The notes beneath the pieces were generated by a model. That model ran no database searches and was not told the DNA's origin. It saw nothing but the letters and a program-made list of their open reading frames with translations. From NCBI RefSeq assembly GCF_000152825.2, contig NC_014414.1, forward strand, positions 62,001 through 126,000: a DNA stretch of 64,000 nt, given 5' to 3'. This DNA comes from Parvularcula bermudensis HTCC2503 (lineage in GTDB: Bacteria > Pseudomonadota > Alphaproteobacteria > Caulobacterales > Parvularculaceae). Of the stretch, positions 16,823 to 26,243 are shown piece after piece. The position numbers and the translations under genes are program-made. The first letter of the stretch is position 1, and every line of letters starts with the position of its first letter.

Positions 16823-18721
16823 ATGCTTCACATCAATGACCTAACCTATCGGGTGGAAGGGCGAACCCTCTTCGACCAAGCCACGGCGATGATCGCGCAG
16901 GGGTGGATCGTCGGCTTTACCGGCCGGAACGGCACCGGGAAATCCACCCTGTTTCGGCTGATCCAAGACCAGATCAGCCCCGATGGCGGCAGCCTTTCGC
17001 TCACCCCCGGTCGCCGCATTGGCGGGGTCGCGCAGGAAGCCGCGGCAACCGAGGATACCCTGATCGAAACGGTGCTGGCCGCCGACACCGAGCGCGCCGA
17101 CCTTCTGCACCGGGCCGAGCACGCCACGGACCCCCATGAGATCGCGAGAATTCAGACCCGCCTGGCCGATATCGATGCCTATTCGGCTGAGGCACGGGCC
17201 GCCCAGGTCCTGTCCGGTCTTGGCTTTGACAGTGTCGATCAACGGCGTCCCTGTGCAGAGTTTTCAGGCGGGTGGCGGATGCGTGTCGCCCTCGCCGGCG
17301 CGCTCTTTGCGGCGCCGGATCTGTTATTGCTCGATGAGCCCACCAATTATCTCGATCTGGAAGGCGCCGTCTGGCTTGAGACCTATCTCAAGAAATATCC
17401 CTATACCGCAATTGTGATCAGCCATGATCGCGGCCTTCTCAATCGCTCCGTCAGCCATATTCTCGCCCTTGAAGGCGGAAAGCTTTCGGTCCACCCCGGC
17501 GGCTATGATACCTATGCCCGGCGGCGGGCGGAGCAGCAGCGACTGGCCGAAGCGCAGGCCCATAAGACCGAGGCTCAGCGGGCCCATATGCAGGCTTTTG
17601 TCGACCGCTTTCGCGCCAAGGCCAGCAAAGCGAAGCAAGCCCAAAGCCGTCTTAAGGCCCTTGAAAAGCTCAAAAGCAGCGATGTGCCCTTGGACGAAAG
17701 CACAACGCCGTTCGTTTTTCCGGCGCCAAAACCGGCCATGGCCCCGCCCATCGTCCGTCTACAAAGTGCCGACCTTGGATATGAGGAGGACCGTCCGGTC
17801 CTGCGCGACCTCACCTTACGGATCGACGAAGATGACCGGATCGCGATCCTTGGGACCAACGGGCAGGGAAAATCGACCTTGGTCAAAGCGATTGCCGGCC
17901 GCCTCTCCCCTCTCAATGGCAATGTATATGCCCATAAAAAGCTCAAAATCGCTTATTTCGCACAGCACCAATTGGACGAGTTGCGCCCAGACGAAACCCC
18001 TTATGACCATGTCAAAGCCCTGATGCCCGAGGGGACCGAAGCGCAGATCAGGGCCCGTACGGCTGGGTTGGGCTTCGGACCGGAGAAGGCCGATATCCCT
18101 GTACGGAACATGTCCGGGGGAGAGAAAGCCCGATTGCTCCTTGGCCTGATCGCCTTTGAGGGGCCACATCTCATGATCCTCGACGAGCCAACGAACCACC
18201 TCGATATTCAAAGCCGCGAGGCCTTGATTGCGGCTCTCGACGCCTATCCGGGCGCTGTGCTGCTCATCACCCACGATGCCCATCTGGCCGAGGCGACGGT
18301 GGACCGCCTGTGGGAAGTGAAAAACGGCGCCGTTCATATCCTGGACGAAGATATCGACAATTACCGCGCCCGCATTCTGGCCTCGGCGAAAGCCGCCGGT
18401 GAACAGAAAAAGACCTCGGGGAAGACTGGGCCCACAGCCCCGACCCCTGCCGATCACCGACGCGAAGCGGCCGCCCGGCGGGAGGCTCTCAAGCCCCTTC
18501 GGGCCCATATTACCGGGCTCGAAGGCGAGATCGCCCGCATCGATGGGGTGATTGCGCAGATGGATGATATCCTTGCGACGCCGGGCTTGTTCGATACCGA
18601 TTTAGCGCGCGCCACTGATATCAGCCAAAAGCGGGCCCGCGCTGAGGAGAAAAAAGCCGCCCTCGAGGAAGCGTGGTTAGAGGCGTCCTCCCAGTATGAA
18701 GAGGCCATCGCGGCCGATTAA
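16823..18721 (+). CDS. ABC-F family ATPase (Uup/YheS-like)
   Basis: ABC-F proteins have two ATPase domains and no membrane part; most act on the ribosome. The 632-residue protein has Walker A GRNGTGKST near residue 33, signature FSGGWRMRVALAGAL and Walker B LLLDEPTNYLDLE, then an arginine- and lysine-rich interdomain linker (about 230-290), a second Walker A GTNGQGKSTL, MSGGEKARLLLGL and LMILDEPTNHLD. A C-terminal coiled coil (about 555-630) resembles that of Uup and YheS. Its stop overlaps the end of the next, convergent gene by 4 bases. Confidence 0.93.
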   Translation: MLHINDLTYRVEGRTLFDQATAMIAQGWIVGFTGRNGTGKSTLFRLIQDQISPDGGSLSLTPGRRIGGVAQEAAATEDTLIETVLAADTERADLLHRAEHATDPHEIARIQTRLADIDAYSAEARAAQVLSGLGFDSVDQRRPCAEFSGGWRMRVALAGALFAAPDLLLLDEPTNYLDLEGAVWLETYLKKYPYTAIVISHDRGLLNRSVSHILALEGGKLSVHPGGYDTYARRRAEQQRLAEAQAHKTEAQRAHMQAFVDRFRAKASKAKQAQSRLKALEKLKSSDVPLDESTTPFVFPAPKPAMAPPIVRLQSADLGYEEDRPVLRDLTLRIDEDDRIAILGTNGQGKSTLVKAIAGRLSPLNGNVYAHKKLKIAYFAQHQLDELRPDETPYDHVKALMPEGTEAQIRARTAGLGFGPEKADIPVRNMSGGEKARLLLGLIAFEGPHLMILDEPTNHLDIQSREALIAALDAYPGAVLLITHDAHLAEATVDRLWEVKNGAVHILDEDIDNYRARILASAKAAGEQKKTSGKTGPTAPTPADHRREAAARREALKPLRAHITGLEGEIARIDGVIAQMDDILATPGLFDTDLARATDISQKRARAEEKKAALEEAWLEASSQYEEAIAAD

Positions 18722-19605
18722 GGACGGCTTTCGGCAAGAGCGGTCTTTGTCTTGAGGTAATCGCGCCGGGCGATCTGAAACGCTTGTTCAGAATCGCGCT
18801 CCTCCCGCCGCAGGGCGCTCATACTGGACCGCAGCAGGGCGCTCCGATCCTCCAGGCGCTCCGCCTCCTGCAACAGCGCCGCCCGCCTATCGGCGTCGCG
18901 GGTCTGCCTGAGCTGGCTGAAGAGCCCGTTGAGCCGTTGCTCATTGAGGGCGAGAGCGGCCTCCGCATCGGCGATGGCCGCCGAGGCCCTCTCCTTCGCC
19001 GCCTTCGCCGTGGCATAGGTCGTCCCCACGGCGTAGACTTGACGATTATAGCTGTCCGACGCCACCAGCGCGACCAGTTGGCGACGGGCCCCCTCCTCCG
19101 CTCCGCGCTGGGCCTGAAGACGGGTGATCTCATCTCTCAGGTCGCCCCGCCGAAAGGCATCGTCTTCGCCCTCAAGCGCCTGGGTCAGCGCATCGATCTG
19201 CCCATCGAGCGCCGTGAGACGATCATCGTAGACCTTGACGGTCGCCGCCGCCATTTCTTTGCACAAAGCCGGGGTCACGCTCTCTTCGGTCTCGCCGAGG
19301 CTGGCCGATCCGGCTTCGAGGAGGCCCATCGGCTCACAGGCCGTAAAAAATCCCGCCTGCCAGCCATCGAGAAACGCGGGCCCCAGGCGCCCATCAGTTG
19401 AGGGGCGGGAGGTCGAAAACAGTCTCGGAAATCGGCATTTGCTGAGGAAAAGCTCTCTTGCATCCACGGGATGGCGGGCAAAGGAGCCCGCAAGGAAGCC
19501 TTCTTGCCGTGCCGTTTCGACGGTACAGACGCTCCCCAAGTCCGATGATTGTGTCGCAGCCCCGAATAGAGCGGTGACGCCGACGATCAGATGACTGACA
19601 CCCAC
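18718..19605 (-). CDS. secreted DUF2799-like coiled-coil protein of unknown function
   Basis: The 295-residue protein starts with a hydrophobic stretch (MGVSHLIVGVTALFGAATQ) that may be a signal peptide. Residues 25-95 contain cysteines and a repeated Gly-aromatic pattern (EGFLAGSFARH, then FLDGWQAGFFTAC) like that in DUF2799 proteins. From about residue 125 it is a long Ala/Glu/Arg-rich coiled coil. I cannot assign a function. It lies downstream of scoB beyond a hairpin terminator and converges on the ABC-F gene. Confidence 0.7.
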   Translation of the reverse strand: MGVSHLIVGVTALFGAATQSSDLGSVCTVETARQEGFLAGSFARHPVDARELFLSKCRFPRLFSTSRPSTDGRLGPAFLDGWQAGFFTACEPMGLLEAGSASLGETEESVTPALCKEMAAATVKVYDDRLTALDGQIDALTQALEGEDDAFRRGDLRDEITRLQAQRGAEEGARRQLVALVASDSYNRQVYAVGTTYATAKAAKERASAAIADAEAALALNEQRLNGLFSQLRQTRDADRRAALLQEAERLEDRSALLRSSMSALRREERDSEQAFQIARRDYLKTKTALAESRP

Positions 19606-19663
19606 CGCTTCCCCCGAATGCCTTAGGCTCGGCGGAGCTTATCTTCGTTAAGGGTCCGGCGGC

Positions 19664-19690
19664 AAGGGCCCGTCGCGACGACAGGCCCTT
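19664..19690 (-). terminator. hairpin after scoB, probable terminator
   Basis: AAGGGCC (19664-19670) pairs with GGCCCTT (19684-19690), with inner CGTC/GACG pairs and a bulge of three bases. It lies 14 bases beyond the scoB stop. There is no good T run on the minus strand, so termination may be weak. Confidence 0.5.
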
Positions 19691-19703
19691 TCCCGTGCAA
19701 GGG

Positions 19704-20339
19704 TCAGTCGGTCAACGCGGCGGCGGTGACTGACTTGACCTCATCGAAGCTCACCCCGGGGGCCAGTTCGACAACCTTCAAGGTCTTGTTTTCCTTGAGG
19801 ACGTCAAAAACACCCAGATTGGTGATGACGCGATCGACGCAGGACACGCCGGTCAGCGGGAGCGAGCATTCCTTCAGCAATTTTGGTTCACCGGACTTAG
19901 AGGTGTGGTCCATCAGCACCACGACGCGCTTCACCCCTGCGACGAGGTCCATGGCCCCCCCCATGCCCTTCACCATTTTACCGGGGATCATCCAATTGGC
20001 GAGGTCCCCAGCCTCGGAGACCTCCATGGCCCCAAGGATCGACAAGTTGATGTGTCCCCCCCGGATCATGCCGAAACTGTCGGCGGAGGAGAAATAGGAC
20101 GTTTTCGGAAGCTCAGTGATGGTTTGCTTTCCGGCATTGATGAGATCGGCGTCGAGCTCATCCTCATAGGGAAAAGGCCCCATGCCGAGCATGCCGTTCT
20201 CCGACTGGAGCGTCACGTCCATGCCGTCGGGAATGTAATTGGCAACCAGGGTGGGAATGCCGATCCCCAAATTGACGTAGAAGCCGTCTTGCAGCTCTTT
20301 CGAGGCGCGCTCGGCCATATTGTCGCGTGTCCAAGGCAT
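19704..20339 (-). CDS. scoB: 3-oxoacid CoA-transferase subunit B
   Basis: SCOT moves CoA from succinyl-CoA to acetoacetate, opening acetoacetate for use. The 211-residue B subunit carries the catalytic glutamate in [12 protein letters not shown] near residue 50 and the family start [23 protein letters not shown]-type segments ([15 protein letters not shown]) bind CoA. It follows scoA with a 14-base gap. Confidence 0.94.
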   Translation of the reverse strand: MPWTRDNMAERASKELQDGFYVNLGIGIPTLVANYIPDGMDVTLQSENGMLGMGPFPYEDELDADLINAGKQTITELPKTSYFSSADSFGMIRGGHINLSILGAMEVSEAGDLANWMIPGKMVKGMGGAMDLVAGVKRVVVLMDHTSKSGEPKLLKECSLPLTGVSCVDRVITNLGVFDVLKENKTLKVVELAPGVSFDEVKSVTAAALTD

Positions 20340-20353
20340 AATCGTTCTCTTTC

Positions 20354-21058
20354 CTATGCCGCCCGCTCACGGGTGGTGACCCGCTCGATGCGTTTTTCCT
20401 GATCCGCTTGAAGAATACGGTCGACGAAAATTCCCGGTGTATGGATCATGTCAGGATCGAGTTCGCCCGGTTCGACCAGATGTTCGACCTCGGCGATGCA
20501 GACCTTGCCCGCCGTGGCCATCATCGGATTAAAGTTACGCGCGGTCTTGCGATAAACGAGATTGCCGAGCGTATCGCCTTTCCATGCCCGCACGATGGAG
20601 AGATCGGCGATCAGCGCGGTCTCCATGATGTAGCGCTCCCCGTTGAACTCCCGCTCCTCTTTCCCATCGGCGATGATCGTGCCGACCCCGGTCTTTGTGT
20701 AGAAGGCCGGAATGCCCTTGCCCCCGGCAGCGATCCGCTCAGCGAGGGTCCCCTGTGGATTGAACTCCAGTTCGATCTCACCCGACAAATATTGCTCTTC
20801 GAAGATTTTGTTCTCACCAACATAGGATGAGATCATCTTCTTGATCTGCCGGGTCTGGAGCAGCAGCCCAAGTCCCCAATCGTCAACGCCGCAATTATTG
20901 GCAATGACGGTCAACTCTTTGGCTCCGCTGTCCCGCAGCGCCAATGTCAGCGTCTCTGGAATACCGCAGAGACCGAACCCTCCGGACATGACGACCATCC
21001 CGTCGAAGGGGACCCCCTCGAGGGCCGCCTCAGCGTTTTCATAGACTTTATTTACCAT
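20354..21058 (-). CDS. scoA: 3-oxoacid CoA-transferase subunit A
   Basis: This is the CoA-binding partner of scoB. The 234-residue protein has the CoA-transferase signature [19 protein letters not shown] near residues 19-37 and [17 protein letters not shown] 21058 is preceded by GGAGGAACGG and fits the family; the longer open frame upstream is not supported. Substrate preference (acetoacetate or another 3-oxoacid) cannot be told from sequence. Confidence 0.94.
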   Translation of the reverse strand: MVNKVYENAEAALEGVPFDGMVVMSGGFGLCGIPETLTLALRDSGAKELTVIANNCGVDDWGLGLLLQTRQIKKMISSYVGENKIFEEQYLSGEIELEFNPQGTLAERIAAGGKGIPAFYTKTGVGTIIADGKEEREFNGERYIMETALIADLSIVRAWKGDTLGNLVYRKTARNFNPMMATAGKVCIAEVEHLVEPGELDPDMIHTPGIFVDRILQADQEKRIERVTTRERAA

Positions 21059-21233
21059 GGCATCCGTTCCTCCACCCCTGCGCACACGGGTCGTTCCCCC
21101 CGCTAGGGACGACACGCAGTGTAGGGGCTTTCCGCTTGGCAAAGAACTGTAAAGAACATCGCAACGCGAGGGGGGGGGCCAACGGAAAAGCCCCCGTCTG
21201 GCCGCGGCGCGGGTCTGAGCCACATGGTCGAGT

Positions 21234-22508
21234 ATGTCTCAATCATCGATGTTCCCCGAAGCTGGGGCCGCCCCCCTGGCCTATGCCTCGTCCTTGGCCT
21301 TTGTGCCGACACGAGCGGCTGCCCTTGCGCGACTCGACGCCTTCGCACCCAATATGGGCAGTCTTTATGCGAAAAATCGGAACCGCGACGATGGACCTGC
21401 GGATCGACGCTACGTTTCCTGTCTGTCACCTTATCTTCGGCATCGGCTGATCACCGAGCAGGAGGTCATTGCCGCCGCTCTCAACCGGTTCGCCTTTTCC
21501 ACTGCGGAAAAGTTCATTCAGGAGGTCTATTGGAGGACTTATTTCAAGGGCTGGCTGGAGCGTCGCCCCTGGGTCTGGGATCTCTATACGGATGACCGAG
21601 ACCGCCGGCTTAATGAATTGAGCGGCGATCAAGCCACGGCCTATCAGGCGGCAGTCGAGGGCCGTACCGGCATTGACGGTTTCGATGCCTGGACAAAGGA
21701 ACTCATCGCCACCGGCTATTTGCACAATCACGCGCGGATGTGGTTCGCCAGTATCTGGATCTTTACCCTTCGCCTCCCTTGGAGTTTAGGCGCTGACTTC
21801 TTTCATCGGCATTTGCTTGACGGCGATGCCGCCTCCAATACCCTCTCCTGGCGATGGGTCGGCGGACTGCATACAAAGGGCAAAACCTATCTCGCCCGTC
21901 CAAGCAATATCGAGAAATTCACCAATGGGCGTTTCTCTCCGTCGCCGGAGGACCTCGCCAAGGAGGCCCCGGCCCTTGAGGATGATTGGAACGGTGAGCC
22001 TGGCGATCCGCCCGGCGACTTACCGCTGACGAGCCGCGACCCGGCTTTTTTGTTGCTGCATGAGGAGGATCTGGGATTGGAGACCCTTCCCGTGGAAAAG
22101 GCACGCCTTGTCGGGGTAGGCCTGTTCGTCGATCCGGCATGTCGCAGCGCGGCACCGGTGGGGGGTCTTGTGTCTCAATTCACCCAAGGCGCGATCGACG
22201 ATACGCGCCATCGGGCCAAAACGGTGGTTGGTTGCGATGCCGTCATTGTACCGGACGAGGACAATCTGCTGGAAGCGGTCACCGCCGCCGGCGCCAACAC
22301 CGTCATCCTGCCCTATCTGCCCGTAGGCCCATTAAGAGGTCCCGTAGCCAGAATGACAGGAAGGCTTGCCGCGGAGGGATTTCGCGTGGAGACGATGCTA
22401 CGGTCCCACGACCGCCATGCATGGCCCCACGCGTCAAAGGGCTTTTTTAGACTCAAGAAAAAGATCCCCTCACTGATCGCGCGAGAGCGAACGCCGTCCC
22501 TCCTCTGA
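21234..22508 (+). CDS. photolyase/cryptochrome-like FAD protein with apparently permuted domain order
   Basis: The first 240 residues resemble the photolyase FAD-binding helical domain: RLSPYLRHRLITEQEV-like start (LSPYLRHRLITEQEV), FIQEVYWRTYFKGWLE, RTGIDGFDAWTKELI, TGYLHNHARMWFAS and DGDAASNTLSWRW. The alpha/beta antenna domain that normally precedes this is absent. Residues about 265-424 instead read like that domain placed last: AFLLLHEEDLGLE (compare WFRRDLRLxDN), VGVGLFVDP, a helix then AAGANTVILPYLPVGP, and a closing HDRHAWPHASKGFFR. Standalone FAD-domain relatives exist in Rhodobacterales. Light-driven repair or signalling is inferred, not shown. The nearest upstream gene is divergent scoA. 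Confidence 0.75.
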   Translation: MSQSSMFPEAGAAPLAYASSLAFVPTRAAALARLDAFAPNMGSLYAKNRNRDDGPADRRYVSCLSPYLRHRLITEQEVIAAALNRFAFSTAEKFIQEVYWRTYFKGWLERRPWVWDLYTDDRDRRLNELSGDQATAYQAAVEGRTGIDGFDAWTKELIATGYLHNHARMWFASIWIFTLRLPWSLGADFFHRHLLDGDAASNTLSWRWVGGLHTKGKTYLARPSNIEKFTNGRFSPSPEDLAKEAPALEDDWNGEPGDPPGDLPLTSRDPAFLLLHEEDLGLETLPVEKARLVGVGLFVDPACRSAAPVGGLVSQFTQGAIDDTRHRAKTVVGCDAVIVPDEDNLLEAVTAAGANTVILPYLPVGPLRGPVARMTGRLAAEGFRVETMLRSHDRHAWPHASKGFFRLKKKIPSLIARERTPSLL

Positions 22509-22516
22509 CGAAAGGG

Positions 22517-23347
22517 TTAGCGGTCCCAGCCAGGATTGGTGCGGGCCAGTCGTCGCATCAGGCCAGGCCAAACCAATTTATCGCCTATGCCAGGGGCCCA
22601 TGCGGGTTGGCTCTGGCGTCCGACGAGCTGGGCCAGATCGGGTCCCGCATCGCGAAGCGTCCCCCCCGCTTGCGCCAGAATTTGCGCGTGACAGGCCCGT
22701 TCAAGGAAATACATCCGTAAAAAGGCGATCGCGCAATTGGGCCCTGTAGTCAGCGTGCCATGGTTCCGAAGAATGAGAAACGAGCGGTCGCCCATATCCG
22801 CCACGAGACGCGCCCGTTCCTCCGTGTTTGTCGCAATCCCCTCATAATCGTGATAGGCGAGATCGTCGTGAACCTGCATCGCAAATTGGCTGTAGCGGCC
22901 AAGCCCGCCTTCCTGGGCGGCGACGGCAACGCCATAGGGGCTGTGCAGGTGGAGAACCGCGCCGGCATCGTGCCGCGCCCCGTGGATCGCTGAATGAATG
23001 ACAAAGCCCGCGGGATTCGCCTGATACGGACTTTCGTCGATCTTCCGGCCGTCGAGATCGATTGTGAGCAGCGCGGAGGCGGTCATCTCCTCAAAAAGGA
23101 CGCCATAGGGGTTGATCAGGAAACGAGGATGTCCCTCCATTTCCGGCAGACGCACAGAGATATGGGTAAAGACGAGATCGTCCCACCCAAAGAGTGCGAC
23201 CAACCGATAGGTCGCGGCCAGCTCGCACCGTAACCGCCATTCTTCCTCGGTGACGATGCCTTTTACGCTCGGCAAAGACGCCGGGTCGATTTCCTGTGGC
23301 GTGATTTTTGCCATTGGGTCATCGACCGTTGAGGCAGACTGAGGCAT
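22517..23347 (-). CDS. class II aldolase/adducin family protein
   Basis: Zinc aldolases of this family cleave or handle phosphorylated sugars, though many bacterial members lack a known substrate. The 276-residue protein has GWDDLVFTHISVRLPE (near 55-70), AVLHLHSPYGVAVAA with two zinc-ligand histidines, and LRNHGTLTTG with a third. GGGGGAGG lies 6 bases before ATG 23347, supporting that start. It diverges from nadK and converges on the photolyase-like gene, 8 bases apart. Confidence 0.9.
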   Translation of the reverse strand: MPQSASTVDDPMAKITPQEIDPASLPSVKGIVTEEEWRLRCELAATYRLVALFGWDDLVFTHISVRLPEMEGHPRFLINPYGVLFEEMTASALLTIDLDGRKIDESPYQANPAGFVIHSAIHGARHDAGAVLHLHSPYGVAVAAQEGGLGRYSQFAMQVHDDLAYHDYEGIATNTEERARLVADMGDRSFLILRNHGTLTTGPNCAIAFLRMYFLERACHAQILAQAGGTLRDAGPDLAQLVGRQSQPAWAPGIGDKLVWPGLMRRLARTNPGWDR

Positions 23348-23468
23348 GTATTCCTCCCCCGGCCGTGTCGGTTCGGCATCGGCCGGCCAATATTGTTTGC
23401 GCTTACCTTATGGGTCAGCAACAGACGCGGCAACAACCGCCGCGGCAGAAAGGACACCGGGGATTGCG

Positions 23469-24248
23469 ATGGGGATCGAAACCACTCCCGGCAGAATTGC
23501 CTTCGTCGCGGGCGATCGTCCCGATGCCCAGGACGCCTTCGCAAGGCTAACCGCCCTTTACGGCCAAACGACGACCGAAGAGGCGGATGTCATCGTTGCC
23601 CTCGGCGGTGACGGCACGATGCTGGAAACCTTGCGACACGCGCTGCCGCTCAATGTCCCCGTCTATGGGATGAATTGCGGGACTGTCGGCTTTTTGATGA
23701 ATGCCTATGACCCCGAGGGGCTGCTCGACCGTCTTGCCGCGGCAAATCCCGTCGTGATCAACCCGTTGAAGATGACCGCCGAGGATCGGCGAGGGCAAAT
23801 TCACGAGGCCATGGCGATCAACGAAATCGCGCTTCTCCGCGAAACCCGCCAAACGGCACGGATTGCGGTACGGGTGCAGGGCAGGACGCGTATGGATCAA
23901 TTGATCTGCGATGGCATCTTACTGTCGACCCCTGCCGGCTCCACGGCCTACAATCTTTCAGCCCACGGCCCGATCCTCCCGATCAACTCCAACTTGCTCG
24001 CGCTCACACCGATCAGCCCGTTTCGCCCGCGTCGCTGGCGCGGGGCCTTGCTCAGCTATGATGCGACGGTGGAATTCGAGGTGCTCGAACCTGACTTTCG
24101 GCGCGTCTCCGCCACGGCGGACAATATGGAAGTCCGGGATGTCTATAAGGTGACGGGAAGCATTTCTTCCGATGTGCGTATGACCCTTCTCTTCGACGCA
24201 GGCGCAGGCCTTGAAGAACGCGTGCTAGAGGAACAATTCGCCTATTAA
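23469..24248 (+). CDS. nadK: NAD kinase
   Basis: NadK phosphorylates NAD to NADP. The 259-residue protein has the GGDGTML motif near residue 41, GMNCGTVGFLMN, the NE-containing segment AINEIALLRE and the glycine-rich STPAGSTAYNLSAHGPI region, then NMEVRDV. The frame is open 123 bases upstream, but the kinase begins at ATG 23469, with GGGG 6 bases before it. The length matches alphaproteobacterial enzymes. Confidence 0.95.
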   Translation: MGIETTPGRIAFVAGDRPDAQDAFARLTALYGQTTTEEADVIVALGGDGTMLETLRHALPLNVPVYGMNCGTVGFLMNAYDPEGLLDRLAAANPVVINPLKMTAEDRRGQIHEAMAINEIALLRETRQTARIAVRVQGRTRMDQLICDGILLSTPAGSTAYNLSAHGPILPINSNLLALTPISPFRPRRWRGALLSYDATVEFEVLEPDFRRVSATADNMEVRDVYKVTGSISSDVRMTLLFDAGAGLEERVLEEQFAY

Positions 24249-24338
24249 GGTTTTTGTCCCGAGGGGCGCGGCGTTCAGGCTGTGTTAACCGATGGGGCTT
24301 TAACGTTTCTTGCCAAACCGTTTGCTCTCGGAGGATGC

Positions 24339-26243
24339 ATGGGCGCCCAAGCAGTCCGGCTCACCAGCATCGATATTGATAACGCGCTCACCAACGCGCA
24401 TCTTGAACTCGCCTTTCAGCCCATCATGGCGTTGCAGTCCCGCGCGGTCAGTCGTTACGAAGCTTATGTCCGTTGGGATCATCCTGGCCTTGGCAGTCTG
24501 CCTCCCGGCGCCTTCCTGTCGTTTTTCGAATCACAAGGGCGGATCGGCGATCTCACCCGCTATGTCCTTCGGCATGCCGTCCGCGAAGCGAAAAAAGCCA
24601 ATATCACCGCCCCCGGCGGCGTCTCGATCAATCTTGCCTTCGGCGATCTCGTGGATGAGCGGTTGCCGGGCGATATCGCCGAAATTCTCGACCGTTATGA
24701 ATGGGCCCCGGAGAGGCTGACCCTCGAATGCCCGCAATTCTCGCCGGAGGTCTCCGCCGACGAACAGGCGGAAGCCTATGGCCGGTTTCGGGAATTGGGC
24801 TGCGAGCTCGCCCTCGAAGTCAGAGGGCGCGCCAGCGATGCCATGAAGACCTGGTCGCCTTTCCCGTTCCAGGAAATCAAGACCGGCGGCCCCGGCGTGT
24901 TACGCCAAGTCCGCTCTCGCCGGGGCGCACCGGGCCTCAGTACGCTGTCCGAACTCCTCGCCTTTGCCAAACAGCGGCAGGTGCGGATCGTCGCGGTGGG
25001 GGTCGAGGACCTGCAGGCGGCGCACGCCCTGACCCAGCTTGGCTTCGATCTCGGCCAGGGCAATGCCTTGGGACGGGCCGCTGCGCTCAAACCCGAAGCA
25101 GCAGCCGAAGGACAGGACCCGGCAACCTATCTGCCGAAAATCTCCCCCCTCGATCTCTCCCAGGAGGAGGAGGCCCACCGCCGCCAGGCGGCAGGGCGCG
25201 AAGCGCAAATCGCGGCGGCGAAACGGGCGGCTTTGCGGCGACTGAAAACCTCTCCCTCCCTCAATCGGCCGAGCGACCCGGCACACCAAGCCGTCACGGC
25301 GGCGCGCAAGCTACAGGTCCGGCTGGAAACAACCTTCGAGGCGGCCGACAGGGCCCCTGCGGCGACCGGGGGGGCAAGTCATGCCCCGAAAAATGCCGCG
25401 GCCACGGCGACGAAAACCGAGACGCCGATTGATGCCCCCCCTTCCGCCACAGCGCCCTCCGCGCAACCGGAAAAGGGGGGCAGCTCTGCTCTCCCCGCCG
25501 CTGCGCCTTTCGGTCTCTTCCCCCCCGACCCGGTCTGTCTGACCGGTCCCGTGGACGGTCGGACTCTGATCCTTACCGTGCCCCCCGCGCACAGCTTGCC
25601 GATCGATTGGGCCGTCGATGCCGCAGCCCATGCCGTTGACGGCGATTCGATCAGCCCCGGGCCCTTGTTGCGGGCGGCGCTCGCCGAAACGGCAAAGGGA
25701 CAGGTCGATGTCGAAACGGTCGACCTTGGGCGAGAAATGAGGCAGACGGACCTTGTGAATGACCTTGCCGAAGATACCGTCGACCCCGCCGACCTGTTGG
25801 ATGCGCTGATTGCTGAGTTACCTGAAGTCCGGGACGAGGACGCAGGCGCCGCAGACTCGCGCGCTGATCTGCCCCCTGTGGAGGCCCCGGCCTTCCTCGC
25901 CCGTGGGCGGGTACAGAGCCGAGATCACTTGGTCCTCCGTCTGTTGAAGCGGAAATACCGGATCACCCATTTCTGGCCCCGCTCATTCAAGCGGGCTCTC
26001 AAGGCCTATAAAGCGCGGAAGGCCACCGATCAGACGCAGGACACGCTCTACCGTGACTGGGGTCAGCAGAATGCCGTTCCGGTCATGACCGTAGGCCACG
26101 ATCAAGCGCGGATCATCCCCATGGAGGCCTATCAGCGGGGTGCCCGTGGCGAGGGCGGGACGATGGCCGTCGAACCGCGCCAGGATGCGCCGGCCCTCAA
26201 GGTCGGGCAAGAGAGCGACCGCCCGCTCCCACAGTCGGGCTAG
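24339..26243 (+). CDS. degenerate EAL-domain protein with a long unassigned C-terminal region
   Basis: Residues about 15-255 align with c-di-GMP phosphodiesterase EAL domains but key residues are missing. EAxxRW is kept as EAYVRW and the substrate Gln in LGQGN remains. The metal-binding DDFG is replaced by a segment reading EVRG, and AEGVE is AVGVE. It is therefore unlikely to hydrolyse c-di-GMP and may only bind it. A Pro/Ala-rich linker (about 280-400) leads to a C-terminal region I do not recognise, ending in a basic stretch (LLKRKYRITHFWPRSFKR). GGAGG before ATG 24339 fixes the start. The last 261 bases overlap thiO antisense. Confidence 0.8.
   Translation: MGAQAVRLTSIDIDNALTNAHLELAFQPIMALQSRAVSRYEAYVRWDHPGLGSLPPGAFLSFFESQGRIGDLTRYVLRHAVREAKKANITAPGGVSINLAFGDLVDERLPGDIAEILDRYEWAPERLTLECPQFSPEVSADEQAEAYGRFRELGCELALEVRGRASDAMKTWSPFPFQEIKTGGPGVLRQVRSRRGAPGLSTLSELLAFAKQRQVRIVAVGVEDLQAAHALTQLGFDLGQGNALGRAAALKPEAAAEGQDPATYLPKISPLDLSQEEEAHRRQAAGREAQIAAAKRAALRRLKTSPSLNRPSDPAHQAVTAARKLQVRLETTFEAADRAPAATGGASHAPKNAAATATKTETPIDAPPSATAPSAQPEKGGSSALPAAAPFGLFPPDPVCLTGPVDGRTLILTVPPAHSLPIDWAVDAAAHAVDGDSISPGPLLRAALAETAKGQVDVETVDLGREMRQTDLVNDLAEDTVDPADLLDALIAELPEVRDEDAGAADSRADLPPVEAPAFLARGRVQSRDHLVLRLLKRKYRITHFWPRSFKRALKAYKARKATDQTQDTLYRDWGQQNAVPVMTVGHDQARIIPMEAYQRGARGEGGTMAVEPRQDAPALKVGQESDRPLPQSG

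Noticed and set aside
24284-24303. Pair of TTAA elements before the EAL gene as a CtrA site
   Set aside because: The spacing is 11 bases rather than the 7 of the CtrA consensus. Single TTAACC half-sites also occur before mreB, the CHASE2 gene and the repeat protein, but are too short to support.
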